This document shows positions 27,095 through 35,507 of a DNA stretch of 64,000 nucleotides, in pieces (positions within the stretch are counted from its first letter, which is position 1; each line of letters opens with the position of its first letter). Below the pieces are notes generated by a model. It ran no database searches. It was not told where the DNA came from and worked only from the letters and a program-made list of their open reading frames with translations. The position numbers and the translations under genes are program-made. The stretch comes from UBA1479 sp040218445 (GTDB lineage Bacteria; Pseudomonadota; Alphaproteobacteria; Rhodospirillales; Casp-alpha2): the NCBI GenBank assembly GCA_040218445.1, contig JAVJRK010000010.1, forward strand, positions 310,001 through 374,000, read 5' to 3'.

Positions 27095-27822
27095 CGGTTG
27101 ATCTCCAGAGGCAGGTCTCCGGGCCAATCGATCCAGGAGCAGACCAGCCTGTAGATCCGATCCCAGACCGGGTTTTCGAAATCTAATATACGCCGGTCGA
27201 AGGACGCGGTGACGAAGATCCTGTCCGTCAATTGGTGTTCGGTTTCGCAATGTGGGACGGGAACACTGCCCCATTTCCCGCAGATCGTAAATTGGTGCCC
27301 CCGGCCGGTGAAAAACGCCTCTGTCGCATCTGCCCAATATTCTCTTGGGTCCGGGCAGAGATCGCCGATCTTGCGGGCATTGCAAATCCCGGCAGCCATC
27401 GACTTTCGCATGACTTCCGTCTGGTATCCCTCCGTCACGCCGGGAAGAGAGACGACGATCTCGAAACTCAGGTAGGGTGGGTATCCGTTCCCGCCTTTCC
27501 AGTTCTTGAGGTAGTCATAGGCGGGCGGCTTCAGATCGGGCGCGATGGCATGGAAGTAAATCTTGCTGCCTGTTTGGCTCTTGTCACGAACACCGCTGTC
27601 GGGCGGTAATTCTGAGCGCCACAGATAGCCCACCGGCACCCGCAATCGCATGCCCTGTGGGAGTTCGTAAACCTGGACCAATGCTTCCCCTTGGGCCGCC
27701 CCACGGGCATCGTCGCGGGACGCAGCAATCGCATCCTGGCAAGGCAACAGCATCACGACAACGAACAGGTAGAAACTTCGCGTGAAATCAGAAACCCGGA
27801 AAATGTCGTAAAGCATGGGCAC
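27085..27822 (-). CDS. Exported Cys-rich protein, tandem copy B
   Basis: 245 residues from a GTG at 27822 (ATG at 27816 is an equal choice). After a short N-terminal stretch comes a signal peptide, FYLFVVVMLLPCQDAIAAS. The segment RLRVPVGYLWRSELPPDSG through PPAYDYLKNWKGGNGYPP is almost identical to copy A, while the C-terminal third has diverged but keeps all cysteine positions and the ending INRCR. First gene of a cassette with copy A and the 550-residue protein, behind a promoter with a palindrome over the -10. No recognised family. Confidence 0.65.
   Translation of the reverse strand: MPMLYDIFRVSDFTRSFYLFVVVMLLPCQDAIAASRDDARGAAQGEALVQVYELPQGMRLRVPVGYLWRSELPPDSGVRDKSQTGSKIYFHAIAPDLKPPAYDYLKNWKGGNGYPPYLSFEIVVSLPGVTEGYQTEVMRKSMAAGICNARKIGDLCPDPREYWADATEAFFTGRGHQFTICGKWGSVPVPHCETEHQLTDRIFVTASFDRRILDFENPVWDRIYRLVCSWIDWPGDLPLEINRCR
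27479..27666. repeat. 188-bp direct repeat, unit 2 (inside copy B)
   Basis: Partner of 26781-26968. The differences fall at isolated positions, for example TTGAGA against TTGAGG and GGCGGC against GGCGGT. Recombination between the units would fuse the two genes in frame, deleting 698 bases. Confidence 0.85.
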
Positions 27823-27851
27823 GGACGCAAATATCCCATTCGTTGAAAGAC

Positions 27852-27881
27852 GACATATCAGATATGTGAATTGGAGGTCAA
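27852..27881 (-). promoter_or_regulatory. Promoter with operator-like palindrome for the exported-protein cassette
   Basis: Minus strand TTGACC (27876-27881), 18 bases, TATGTC (27852-27857), about 30 bases before the start. The perfect palindrome ACATATC-A-GATATGT (27853-27867) covers the -10, suggesting a repressor site. Confidence 0.55.
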
Positions 27882-27899
27882 GTAAATATTCCTATTTAC
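27882..27899. other. AT-rich palindrome upstream of the cassette promoter
   Basis: GTAAATA-TTCC-TATTTAC, perfect seven-base arms, directly upstream of the -35. It could be an activator or nucleoid-protein site. It lacks the GC stem and T tract of a terminator for lysK. The rest of 27900-27991 shows nothing. Confidence 0.4.
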
Positions 27900-27991
27900 G
27901 GATAGCGCGAATGGTATCGCTGCCCACCGGCCGCCGCTGCGATCTCAAGTTTTGAAATGTCATTATCCGCTGGGTTGCGTTGACCCGACGG

Positions 27992-29581
27992 TCAGGCGCT
28001 GGCGGCCAGGTCCTCGCCCGCGAGAGCTTTCTCGATCAATTCGACCGTCTCATTGACGCCGTAAAGAGCGATGAACGAACCCATGCGCGGCCCCTGGGAC
28101 TGGCCCAGCAGGATTTCATAGAGCGCCTTGAACCAGTCACGCAGGTTTTCAAAGCCGTGGCGTTTGCCGACTTCGTAAACTTCCGTTTGCAGGTCTTCGG
28201 CCTCGGCCTTGGTATCCATCGAGCGGAGCGAATTGGCGAGGTCTTCGAGGGCCGCATGCTCACCCTCGGTCGGGGCCCGGTACGTCTTGGCCGGTTTGAC
28301 GAAATCCCGATAATAGCTGATCGCCGTGGCGACCAGACCATCCAGAAACGGCGCATTTTCCGGCGTCAGGTCCGGGCGGTAGCGCGAAATGAAATGCCAC
28401 AGGACCGATTTATCCTCGGTCCCGCACACACCCGCCAAGTTCAACAGGATGTTGTAGCTGAGCGCCCCCTGGGCTTCCGGCGGGTTGCCGGAATGAATGT
28501 GCCAGACCGGATTGGACAGCTTCTTGTCGTCGTCCTGATCCTCGAACGCGGCCAGATGGCTGAGATAATCATCGACGTTTTTCGGGATCACGTCGAAGTA
28601 CAATCGCTTCGCCGTCTTGGGCTTTTGGAACATGAACAGGGACAGGCTTTCCGGCGGCGCATAGGCCAACCATTCTTCCATGGTCAGGCCGTTGCCGCGG
28701 GATTTGGAAATCTTCTCGCCGTTGTCGTCCAGGAACAATTCGTAAGTGAAGCCGAGCGGCGGCGTGCCACCCAGGATGCGGCAGATCGCGCCCGACTGCT
28801 TGACCGATTCAATCAGATCCTTGCCCGACATTTCATAATCGACGTCCAGCGCCGTCCAGCGCATGGCCCAATCGGGCTTCCACTGCAATTTGCAATGTCC
28901 GCCGGTCACGGGGGTTTCAACCTTTTCACCGTCTTCGTTTTCATAAACGATGGTACCGGCGGCCGGGTTGGTTTCCAGCACCGGGGCAAGCAGAACCTTG
29001 CCCGTCTTGGGGCAGACCGGCAGGAAGGGGCTGTAGGTCGCGCGCCGTTCCTCGCCCAGGGTCGGCAGGATCACACCACGCACGGCGTCATAGCGTTCCA
29101 GCAGGGTCAGCAATGTCTGGTCGAACTGGCCGGACTTGTAGCAGTCTGTCGAGCTTTTGAATTCATAGTCGAAGCCGAAGCCGTCCAAAAACGCGCGCAG
29201 CCGTGCGTTGTTGTGGTGGCCCATGCTTTCGTGAGTGCCAAAGGGATCGGGAATCGCGGTCAGCGGCTTGCCCAGGTTTTCCGCCAGCATGTCCTGATTG
29301 GGCAGGTTTTCCGGCACCTTGCGCAGGCCGTCCATGTCGTCGGAAAAGGCGAACAGCTTGGTCGGCATGTCGGTCAGGGTCTGGAAGGCATGGCGCACCA
29401 TGGTCGTGCGCGCGACCTCGCCGAAGGTGCCGATGTGCGGCAGACCCGACGGGCCGTAGCCTGTTTCGAACAGCACATAGCCCTTTTCCGGCAGTTTGCC
29501 GCCGAGCTTTTTCAGCAGCGCCCGGGCCTCGGCAAAGGGCCAGGCATTGGCGTTTTCGGCAATCGCGCGCAGGTCTGTCAT
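27992..29581 (-). CDS. lysK: Class I lysyl-tRNA synthetase
   Basis: 529 residues. GPSGLPHIGTFGEVART carries the HIGH-type motif and KISKSRGNGL the KMSKS loop, so this is the class I enzyme, unrelated to the class II LysS of enterobacteria; class I is usual in alphaproteobacteria. It charges tRNA-Lys in the cytoplasm. The start is fixed by MTDLRAIAENANAWPF, with GAGAG upstream. No second lysyl-tRNA synthetase is seen in the window. Confidence 0.95.
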   Translation of the reverse strand: MTDLRAIAENANAWPFAEARALLKKLGGKLPEKGYVLFETGYGPSGLPHIGTFGEVARTTMVRHAFQTLTDMPTKLFAFSDDMDGLRKVPENLPNQDMLAENLGKPLTAIPDPFGTHESMGHHNNARLRAFLDGFGFDYEFKSSTDCYKSGQFDQTLLTLLERYDAVRGVILPTLGEERRATYSPFLPVCPKTGKVLLAPVLETNPAAGTIVYENEDGEKVETPVTGGHCKLQWKPDWAMRWTALDVDYEMSGKDLIESVKQSGAICRILGGTPPLGFTYELFLDDNGEKISKSRGNGLTMEEWLAYAPPESLSLFMFQKPKTAKRLYFDVIPKNVDDYLSHLAAFEDQDDDKKLSNPVWHIHSGNPPEAQGALSYNILLNLAGVCGTEDKSVLWHFISRYRPDLTPENAPFLDGLVATAISYYRDFVKPAKTYRAPTEGEHAALEDLANSLRSMDTKAEAEDLQTEVYEVGKRHGFENLRDWFKALYEILLGQSQGPRMGSFIALYGVNETVELIEKALAGEDLAASA

Positions 29582-29689
29582 GGTTGGGCTCTCTCGGCAA
29601 AACGGAGCGGGAACCTAGCGCCCGCACGGCCCCGGTTCAAGGAATTTGGGGAACGCGCCCGCCCCCTGACGGCACATGCCGGCAGCGGG

Positions 29690-31057
29690 TTAATAGGCGT
29701 ATTCCGTGAACACTGGATCGATATTGCCTTTCCAGCGCCGTTCGAAGGCGACCAGCAGTTCTTCGGCCGGGGTCATGCCGGAATCGCAGATGTGATAGAT
29801 CGGCTGCAGGAAGTGGCTTTCGTCCAACCCCACGGCGTCCAACCGCGCGCGGTTCTTCAACCCCTGGCGGGCAATGCACAGGGCTTCGCAGGCGATGTCC
29901 TTGACCTGTTTGTCGCGGAACGGCGTTTTCAGGGCCGTCTTGGGCACGTCGCGGCGCATGGCTTCGCGTTCGTCATCGGTCCAGTCCTTGATCAGGTCCC
30001 ATGCAGCGTCGCGGGCTTCCGTGTCGTACAGCAGCCCGACCCAGAATGCCGACAGCGCGCACAACCTTGCCCAGGGTCCGCCGTCGGCGCCGCGCATTTC
30101 CAAAAACGTCTTCAGCCGCACTTCGGGGAAGGCCGTGGTCATGTGGTCTTCCCAATCCTTCATGGTCGGCAGTTCACCCGGCAGGGCTTCAAGCTTGCCC
30201 GCCATGAAATCGCGGAACGAATGCCCGGCGGTGTTGATGTATTCCCCGTCGCGGTAGACGAAATACATGGGCACGTCGAGGATGTAGTCGACGTATTGTT
30301 CGAACCCGAACCCGTCTTCGAACACGAAGGGCAGAGTGCCGCAACGGTCCGGGTCCACATCCGTCCAGATGTGCGAGCGGTAGGACAGGTATCCATTGGG
30401 CTTGCCTTCACGGAACGGCGAATTGGCCCAAAGGGCCGTGGCGATGGGCTGCAGGGCCAGCGCGATACGGAACATCTGGCGCATCACGGCTTCGGAATTG
30501 AAATCCAGATTGACCTGCACCGTGCAGGTCGACTGCATCATGTCGAGGCCGAGCGAGCCCTTGGTCGGCATGTAGTCGCGCATGATCTTGTAGCGGTCCT
30601 TGGGCATCCAGGGCATGTCCGCGCGCGGCCATTTGGGGTTGTAGCCGAGCCCCAGGAACCCGATGCCCAGTTCACCCGCGATTTCCTTGACCTGCTTCAG
30701 ATGTTCGGTCACTTCGCCGCAGGTCTGATGGATGGTTTTGACGGGTGCTCCCGATAATTCCAATTGCCCGGCCGGTTCCAACGAGATCGAACTACGGTCG
30801 GGCTTCGACAGCGCGATGACGTTGTCGTGTTCCATCACCGGGGTCCAGCCGAAGCGCGTCAGCGCATCCAGCATTTGGCACACACCAGGCTTTCCGTCAT
30901 AGGTCAGCGGGCGCAGGGTTTTCAGATCGTAGGCGAATTTTTCGTGCTCGGTGCCGATGCGCCAGTCATGTTCGGGTTTGCAGCCCGCTTCCAGATATTC
31001 GACCAAGGCGGCCTTGTCGGTGATGGGGTGCGACTTGGGAGAGCTTTCATTGGCCAT
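29690..31057 (-). CDS. gshA: Glutamate-cysteine ligase, plant/alphaproteobacterial type
   Basis: 455 residues from MANESSPKSHPITDK; the frame runs on to 31393 but that part overlaps rsmE. IGTEHEKFAYD, ISLEPAGQLELSG and MMQSTCTVQVNLDF are conserved blocks of the class 2 (plant-like) glutamate-cysteine ligase. It performs the first, rate-limiting step of glutathione synthesis, joining glutamate and cysteine with ATP. It lies 67 bases after the rsmE stop on the same strand; the genes may be co-transcribed, a common arrangement in this class. Confidence 0.94.
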   Translation of the reverse strand: MANESSPKSHPITDKAALVEYLEAGCKPEHDWRIGTEHEKFAYDLKTLRPLTYDGKPGVCQMLDALTRFGWTPVMEHDNVIALSKPDRSSISLEPAGQLELSGAPVKTIHQTCGEVTEHLKQVKEIAGELGIGFLGLGYNPKWPRADMPWMPKDRYKIMRDYMPTKGSLGLDMMQSTCTVQVNLDFNSEAVMRQMFRIALALQPIATALWANSPFREGKPNGYLSYRSHIWTDVDPDRCGTLPFVFEDGFGFEQYVDYILDVPMYFVYRDGEYINTAGHSFRDFMAGKLEALPGELPTMKDWEDHMTTAFPEVRLKTFLEMRGADGGPWARLCALSAFWVGLLYDTEARDAAWDLIKDWTDDEREAMRRDVPKTALKTPFRDKQVKDIACEALCIARQGLKNRARLDAVGLDESHFLQPIYHICDSGMTPAEELLVAFERRWKGNIDPVFTEYAY

Positions 31058-31124
31058 GGCCGGGTCTTTCGTTGCTATAGGCTGGGCGTGGGATAAAACG
31101 GGCGGGCGTTGTTTCCATATTGGG

Positions 31125-31853
31125 TCATTTCCAGTCCCCCGCAACCGCCTGCCAAACCGCGAGGGCGGAAAGGCAGGCCGTTTCGGCGCGCAGGATGCGC
31201 GGCCCCAGCGTGACTGGAACGACAAATGGAAGCTTAGCAAACCTGTCAAGCTCTTGCGCCTGAAAGCCGCCTTCCGGGCCGACCAAAAAGCCGACCGCGT
31301 CGCCTGCGTTCGCTTCCAGGGCCGCCGCAACCGGTCTGCCGCCGCCGGTTTCGTCCAGCACGAAAAGCGCCCGATCCGTAGGCCAGTTTGCAAGCAGTCC
31401 TTCCAAACTCACCATCTCCTCGACGGTAGACACGGTCAGGCGTTCGCATTGTTCCGCGGCCTCGACAGCAGTCGCCTGCAGGCGTTCCGTGTTCAGGCGC
31501 CCGGTCTGGGTATTGGCGGTCTGCACGGGCATCAATTGTCCCGCCCCCAGTTCGGTCGCTTTCTGAATGATGAAATCGGTGCCGGTTTTCTTGACCGGAG
31601 CAAAAGCCAACCAAGGGCCGGGAGCCTCGGATTGCGGGCGGGTCTGTTCCACAGGCATCAGGCGCGAGGCACGTTTGCTGATTGCCGCGATCTCGGCCCG
31701 CCATTCGCCGTCCCGGCCGTTGAACAGCAGAACCGCGTCTCCCACCGCAAGGCGCATCACGCGCCCCAGGTAATGGGCCTGTTCGGATGTGATGTCGACG
31801 GCGTCACCGGATGCCAAATTGCCGTCGACATAAAGGCGGATGCCTGCCGCCAT
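31125..31853 (-). CDS. rsmE: 16S rRNA (uracil-1498-N3)-methyltransferase
   Basis: 242 residues, usual RsmE length. N-terminal PUA-like domain (SEQAHYLGRVMRLAVGDAV) and a C-terminal SPOUT knot with VGFLVGPEGGFQAQE and LGPRILRAETACLSAL, the SAM-binding trefoil blocks. It methylates U1498 in the decoding region of 16S rRNA. The start ATG at 31853 is divergent from ubiA, with 51 bases between them holding both promoters. Confidence 0.94.
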   Translation of the reverse strand: MAAGIRLYVDGNLASGDAVDITSEQAHYLGRVMRLAVGDAVLLFNGRDGEWRAEIAAISKRASRLMPVEQTRPQSEAPGPWLAFAPVKKTGTDFIIQKATELGAGQLMPVQTANTQTGRLNTERLQATAVEAAEQCERLTVSTVEEMVSLEGLLANWPTDRALFVLDETGGGRPVAAALEANAGDAVGFLVGPEGGFQAQELDRFAKLPFVVPVTLGPRILRAETACLSALAVWQAVAGDWK

Positions 31854-31904
31854 GGCCGATTTTCCCTTTCCTTGCCCGGGCTTGGCCCCCTATTAAAGGA
31901 CATC

Positions 31905-32828
31905 ATGGACAACCCACAACATGTTTCCGCCTCGGACATTCCGGCGACAAGTTGGATCGACCGCATGCCGGGCAAGGGCCTTCGCCCCTATTTGCGCCTG
32001 GCACGCATGGACCGGCCGATCGGCACCTGGCTGTTGCTGCTGCCTTGCTGGTGGGCGGCGGCTCTGGCCTCGCCCGGCTGGCCGGACCCTTGGCTCCTGG
32101 GCTTGTTCGCCGTCGGCGCATTGGTCATGCGCGGAGCGGGCTGCACCGTCAACGACCTTGCCGACCGGGATTTCGATAAGCAGGTCGCGCGCACGGCGGG
32201 ACGGCCCATCGCCTCGGGCCAGGTATCGGTCGTGCAGGCGTTTCTGTTTCTGGGCCTGCAATTGGCGATCGGCCTGACGGTTCTGCTGCAGTTCAATACC
32301 TATACGGTGATTTTGGGCGCGTCATCCCTGGCCCTGGTCGCGGTCTATCCCTTTGCCAAGCGCGTGACCTATTGGCCACAGTTCGTTCTGGGCCTGACCT
32401 TCAACTGGGGGGCGCTGGTCGGCTGGACCGCCGTGACCGGCCAGTTGGCGGAACCGGCGATCCTGCTGTATGCCGCGGGCGTCATGTGGACCCTGGGCTA
32501 TGACACCATTTACGCCCATCAGGACAAGGAAGACGACGTGCTGGTCGGCATCAAGTCGACGGCATTGAAGTTCGGCAATGCGACCAAACCCTGGCTGGCG
32601 GCTTTCTACGGTGCTGCGGTGACCTTATTGGCGGCGGCGGGTCATCTGGCCGGGCTGCATCCCGCCTATTTCATCGGCCTTGCCGTGGCGGGCCTGCATC
32701 TGGCCTGGCAGGTCCGGTCCCTGGACCTGGATGATGCCAAGCTGTGTCTGGCGCGGTTCAAGTCCAACCGCGATTTCGGCCTGATCGTGCTGGCGGCGAT
32801 CATCGCGGGGCGCCTGCTGACCGGCTAG
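31905..32828 (+). CDS. ubiA: 4-hydroxybenzoate polyprenyltransferase
   Basis: 307 residues from MDNPQHVSASDIPATSW, with AAAGGA nine bases ahead; the longer upstream frame is antisense to rsmE. Eight or so membrane helices. The two Asp-rich Mg-prenyl-diphosphate motifs are NDLADRDFD and DTIYAHQDKEDD. It attaches the isoprenoid tail to 4-hydroxybenzoate in ubiquinone synthesis, in the inner membrane. ubiD of the same pathway is at 35508. Its stop lies in a CTAG shared with the convergent gene 32825. Confidence 0.95.
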   Translation: MDNPQHVSASDIPATSWIDRMPGKGLRPYLRLARMDRPIGTWLLLLPCWWAAALASPGWPDPWLLGLFAVGALVMRGAGCTVNDLADRDFDKQVARTAGRPIASGQVSVVQAFLFLGLQLAIGLTVLLQFNTYTVILGASSLALVAVYPFAKRVTYWPQFVLGLTFNWGALVGWTAVTGQLAEPAILLYAAGVMWTLGYDTIYAHQDKEDDVLVGIKSTALKFGNATKPWLAAFYGAAVTLLAAAGHLAGLHPAYFIGLAVAGLHLAWQVRSLDLDDAKLCLARFKSNRDFGLIVLAAIIAGRLLTG

Positions 32829-33271
32829 GCGATCCGCCGCCGGTCCAACCGGCGGTACAGTTGCCAGGGCGTCAGCACCCAGGGGGCGCGCAGGCCGAGC
32901 ACACGCTTGACCTCTTCGACACAGGTATAGGGACGCCAGGCAAGCGGCCGGGGCGGCGGCATGCGGGGACGCACAAGGCACAGGCGGCAACCCTGGCGCC
33001 GGAATACCCGCATCAGGTCCAACAACGGATAGGCGCCGACCACCGAGGCGAAGGTGTAATGCACCATGGGGTCCAAATAGAGCCATTGCCCCTTGGTCCG
33101 CAGCAACACGAAGCAATGGCGAAACCCCGGCTTCAGCATCCGCAACCAGGCAAGCGTCGCCCGCCCGGTAAAGGCCACCAATGCCAAGTCCGGGCCGGAC
33201 AATGTCGTGCCTTGATCAGGCCCGGCCGGCAAAGCCGCTTCGTCGGCATCAGGCACGGCCCCTTCCGTCAT
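32825..33271 (-). CDS. Uncharacterised protein, possible permuted papain-like cysteine peptidase; second gene of SOS-box operon
   Basis: 148 residues. FRHCFVLLRTKGQWLYLDP in the first half and YTCVEEVKRVLGLRAPWVLTP in the second half give a His-first, Cys-last order, as in circularly permuted NlpC/P60-like proteins of the YiiX type. The fold is my inference and no family name is recognised. No signal peptide, so cytoplasmic. The start overlaps the upstream gene stop by four bases, so the pair is one operon under the LexA box at 33662. No phage structural genes are nearby. Confidence 0.6.
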   Translation of the reverse strand: MTEGAVPDADEAALPAGPDQGTTLSGPDLALVAFTGRATLAWLRMLKPGFRHCFVLLRTKGQWLYLDPMVHYTFASVVGAYPLLDLMRVFRRQGCRLCLVRPRMPPPRPLAWRPYTCVEEVKRVLGLRAPWVLTPWQLYRRLDRRRIA

Positions 33272-33630
33272 GCAAGGATACCCTTCCGCCGCAGGACCGT
33301 GGTCATGCGGTCAAGCGCTTCGTCCCACAGGCGCGCAGCGGCGGATTCCACCCGCACGCGGGCATCGGGTGCACGTTCCCTGCCGCCGAAATCCAGCAGG
33401 GTGCGAAGGTGCATGACACGCAACACGCCTGCCCGAACCAGGTTCAGGGCCACCAGATAAATATCATCGGCTTCGCACGGCCGGACCATCCCGCCGCCTC
33501 CGTCGAAACGTTGCCCGTCGCGCCGCGCCTTCTGCGCACGGATGAACCAGAACCAGGCTTGTTCGGCCGTTTCGAACGGATCAACCGCCCCGCTCGGAAT
33601 GGGTTTGGGTATGTAGCGTTTGCGTCTCAA
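33268..33630 (-). CDS. Uncharacterised protein, first gene of SOS-box operon
   Basis: 120 residues from a TTG at 33630, chosen because GGGAGAAG lies seven bases ahead; an ATG at 33678 would put the LexA box inside the gene. Visible motifs: PFETAEQAWFWFIRAQKARR, GMVRPCEADDIYL, and LWDEALDRMTTVLRRKGILA at the end. Helical, soluble, one cysteine in RPCE. I recognise it as a conserved alphaproteobacterial hypothetical but know no function. Coupled to the downstream gene by a four-base overlap. Control by LexA would place it in the DNA-damage response. Confidence 0.65.
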   Translation of the reverse strand: MRRKRYIPKPIPSGAVDPFETAEQAWFWFIRAQKARRDGQRFDGGGGMVRPCEADDIYLVALNLVRAGVLRVMHLRTLLDFGGRERAPDARVRVESAAARLWDEALDRMTTVLRRKGILA

Positions 33631-33661
33631 GGTTCGACTTCTCCCACATATTCCTGACTTT

Positions 33662-33676
33662 GAACAAAACAAGAAC
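33662..33676 (-). promoter_or_regulatory. LexA (SOS) box, GTTC-N7-GTTC
   Basis: Minus strand GTTC-TTGTTTT-GTTC, the exact alphaproteobacterial LexA consensus, lying at the expected transcription start of the two-gene operon. It overlaps a second palindrome, AAGAACATATGTTCTT (33671-33686), which also touches the -10. Confidence 0.75.
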
Positions 33677-33681
33677 ATATG

Positions 33682-33711
33682 TTCTTATCAAACGCTAAAT
33701 TCCTATGTCAA
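33682..33711 (-). promoter_or_regulatory. Promoter of the SOS-box operon
   Basis: Perfect TTGACA (33706-33711) and TAAGAA (33682-33687), 18 bases apart on the minus strand; shifting by one base gives ATAAGA at 17. Strong -35 with the LexA box just downstream of the -10. Confidence 0.6.
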
Positions 33712-33846
33712 TAATTTATTATGTATATATTCCTTTATCTTGTAAAATCAGGCTGCCGCCCCATTATCCGACGTATCGGGGACCACACGCCTTACACATG
33801 ACGATTCCCTATGGAAATCCAGGCGCATTTGTAAGACAATGTTCCC

Positions 33847-34479
33847 ATGTTGCGGCATTCAAGCGTATGGCATGCAGTTGACCGGTTGGCCCGCGAACAC
33901 GGGCTATCGACCTCGGGCCTTGCGCGAAAGGCCGGCTTGGACCCCACCACATTCAACAAAAGCAAGCGCACCACCCGTGACGGCAAATTGCGCTGGCCGT
34001 CGACGGAAAGCGTCGCCAAGATTTTGTCGGCCACGGGCGCCAGTCTGTCGGAATGGGTATCCTACGTGGACGAGACCGAAGGCGGCGGCGTCTACCGCAA
34101 CGTGCCGCTGATCGGTTTCGCCCAGGCCGGCAATTCAGGATACTTCGATGATGCGGGCTATCCCGTGGGCGGCGCTTGGGACGAAATCCCCTTCCCCGGC
34201 CTGAACGACCCCAGCGCCTTCGCCCTGGAAATCAACGGCGACAGCATGGAGCCCGTGTTCCGCGACGGCGACACCATCATCGTCGCGCCCCATGCCTCGG
34301 TCCGGCGCGGCGACCGTGTCGTGGTCAAGACCACCGACGGCGAGGTTCTGGCCAAAATTCTGATCCGGCAGACCGCACGCCACATCGACCTTCAGTCTCT
34401 GAATCCGGCCCACGAAGACCGCAGCCTGGACCTGACCGACGTGGATTGGATTTCACGCATCGTCTGGGCCAGTCAGTAG
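33847..34479 (+). CDS. HTH / S24-peptidase regulator (LexA/C2-repressor-like)
   Basis: 210 residues. N-terminal helix-turn-helix (SGLARKAGLDPTTFNKSKR, residues about 23-41), then an S24 peptidase domain. The Ser/Lys dyad is complete: Ser133 in GDSMEPVF and Lys170 in VLAKIL, 37 apart as in LexA; an Ala-Gly cleavage pair is present at residues 94-95. So it could self-cleave with RecA. The DNA-binding head differs from LexA, so it is a separate repressor. It is divergent from the SOS-box operon; the 135 bases between them hold no clear ribosome site for this gene. Targets unknown. Confidence 0.82.
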   Translation: MLRHSSVWHAVDRLAREHGLSTSGLARKAGLDPTTFNKSKRTTRDGKLRWPSTESVAKILSATGASLSEWVSYVDETEGGGVYRNVPLIGFAQAGNSGYFDDAGYPVGGAWDEIPFPGLNDPSAFALEINGDSMEPVFRDGDTIIVAPHASVRRGDRVVVKTTDGEVLAKILIRQTARHIDLQSLNPAHEDRSLDLTDVDWISRIVWASQ

Positions 34480-34642
34480 GCCAAAATCCTCGGAAAATTT
34501 TGCCCGCGGCACGGGCAGCCCCGCATTCATCTGAAAAACAACACTATTTTTATCCACCTTGGCGATGCGGCAGCCAAGAGTTATGCTGCATATGCGAAGA
34601 GAGTGGCATTGACGCGTTTGGGAGAACGGAAAGGTCAAGGCC

Positions 34643-35503
34643 ATGAAATACGGAGCAAGCCGAGGCGGAAACGTCATTAGTTGGATCGATGGCGAATGGC
34701 ATGACGAAGAACCCGCCGTGGCAAAAGCGACCGATCACGCCATGTGGTTGGGGTCAGCCGTGTTCGACGGCGCCCGGTCCATCGCCGGGAAAGTCCCCGA
34801 CCTGAAAGCCCATTGCGCCCGCGCAATCCGATCCTGCGAGATCATGGGCATGGAATCCGATGTGACGGCCGAGGAAATGGTCGAACTTTGTCACGAAGGC
34901 ATCCAGCAATTCCCCGACGATGCCGAACTTTACATCTGCCCCCTGTTTTATCCATCTGGGGGCTTCGTCGTGCCCGATCCGAAATCGACCCATTTCGTAC
35001 TGACGATCGAAGAATCCCCCCTGCCGGACCCCAATGGCTTCAAGGCCTGCCTGTCACCGTTTAGACGCCCGGCCGCCGACATGGCCCCGACCGAAGCCAA
35101 AGCCGCCTGTTTGTATCCCAACGTGTCGCGGGCCGTCGCCGATGCCAATCAGCGCGGGTTCGACACCGGCGTGATGCTGGACCCGGACGACGACGTCGCC
35201 GAATTCTCGTCGGCCAATCTGTTCATGGTCAAAAACGGCGTCGTCCACACACCGGCCATCAACGGGACCTTTCTGAACGGCATCACCCGCCAGCGGGTCA
35301 TTCAGTTATTGCGGGATGCCGGGGTCGAGGTCGTGGAACGGGCGATTTCCTATGACGAGCTTTCCCAAGCCGACGAACTGTTCGCCACGGGCAACTATTC
35401 CAAGGTTCTGCCTTGCATCCAGATCGACGACCGCGCCCTGCCCAAAGGCCCGCTGTTCCAGGAAACGCGGGATATGTATTTCAGCTACGCCGACGCCTGC
35501 TGA
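34643..35503 (+). CDS. Branched-chain amino-acid aminotransferase family protein (class IV PLP)
   Basis: 286 residues. WLGSAVFDGARSI at the start, KAACLYPNVSRA with the PLP lysine, EFSSANLFMVKNG and NGITRQRVI are class IV aminotransferase blocks. These enzymes transfer amino groups to branched-chain 2-oxoacids, but some members act as 4-amino-4-deoxychorismate lyase or D-amino-acid aminotransferase. Similarity favours IlvE-like. Soluble. It converges with ubiD, four bases apart. The 163 bases upstream include an AAAAACAACACTATTTTTAT stretch likely to hold its promoter. Confidence 0.85.
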   Translation: MKYGASRGGNVISWIDGEWHDEEPAVAKATDHAMWLGSAVFDGARSIAGKVPDLKAHCARAIRSCEIMGMESDVTAEEMVELCHEGIQQFPDDAELYICPLFYPSGGFVVPDPKSTHFVLTIEESPLPDPNGFKACLSPFRRPAADMAPTEAKAACLYPNVSRAVADANQRGFDTGVMLDPDDDVAEFSSANLFMVKNGVVHTPAINGTFLNGITRQRVIQLLRDAGVEVVERAISYDELSQADELFATGNYSKVLPCIQIDDRALPKGPLFQETRDMYFSYADAC

Positions 35504-35507
35504 AAGA

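Noticed and set aside
27980..30757. 925-codon plus-strand open frame
   Set aside because: Entirely antisense to lysK and gshA, both certain from motifs. Long antisense frames are common in GC-rich genes; translation shows no domain.
33671..33686. AAGAACATATGTTCTT read as a Gram-positive LexA box (GAAC-N4-GTTC)
   Set aside because: The window is alphaproteobacterial and the overlapping GTTC-N7-GTTC fits that class exactly. The palindrome is kept only as a possible site for the S24 regulator.
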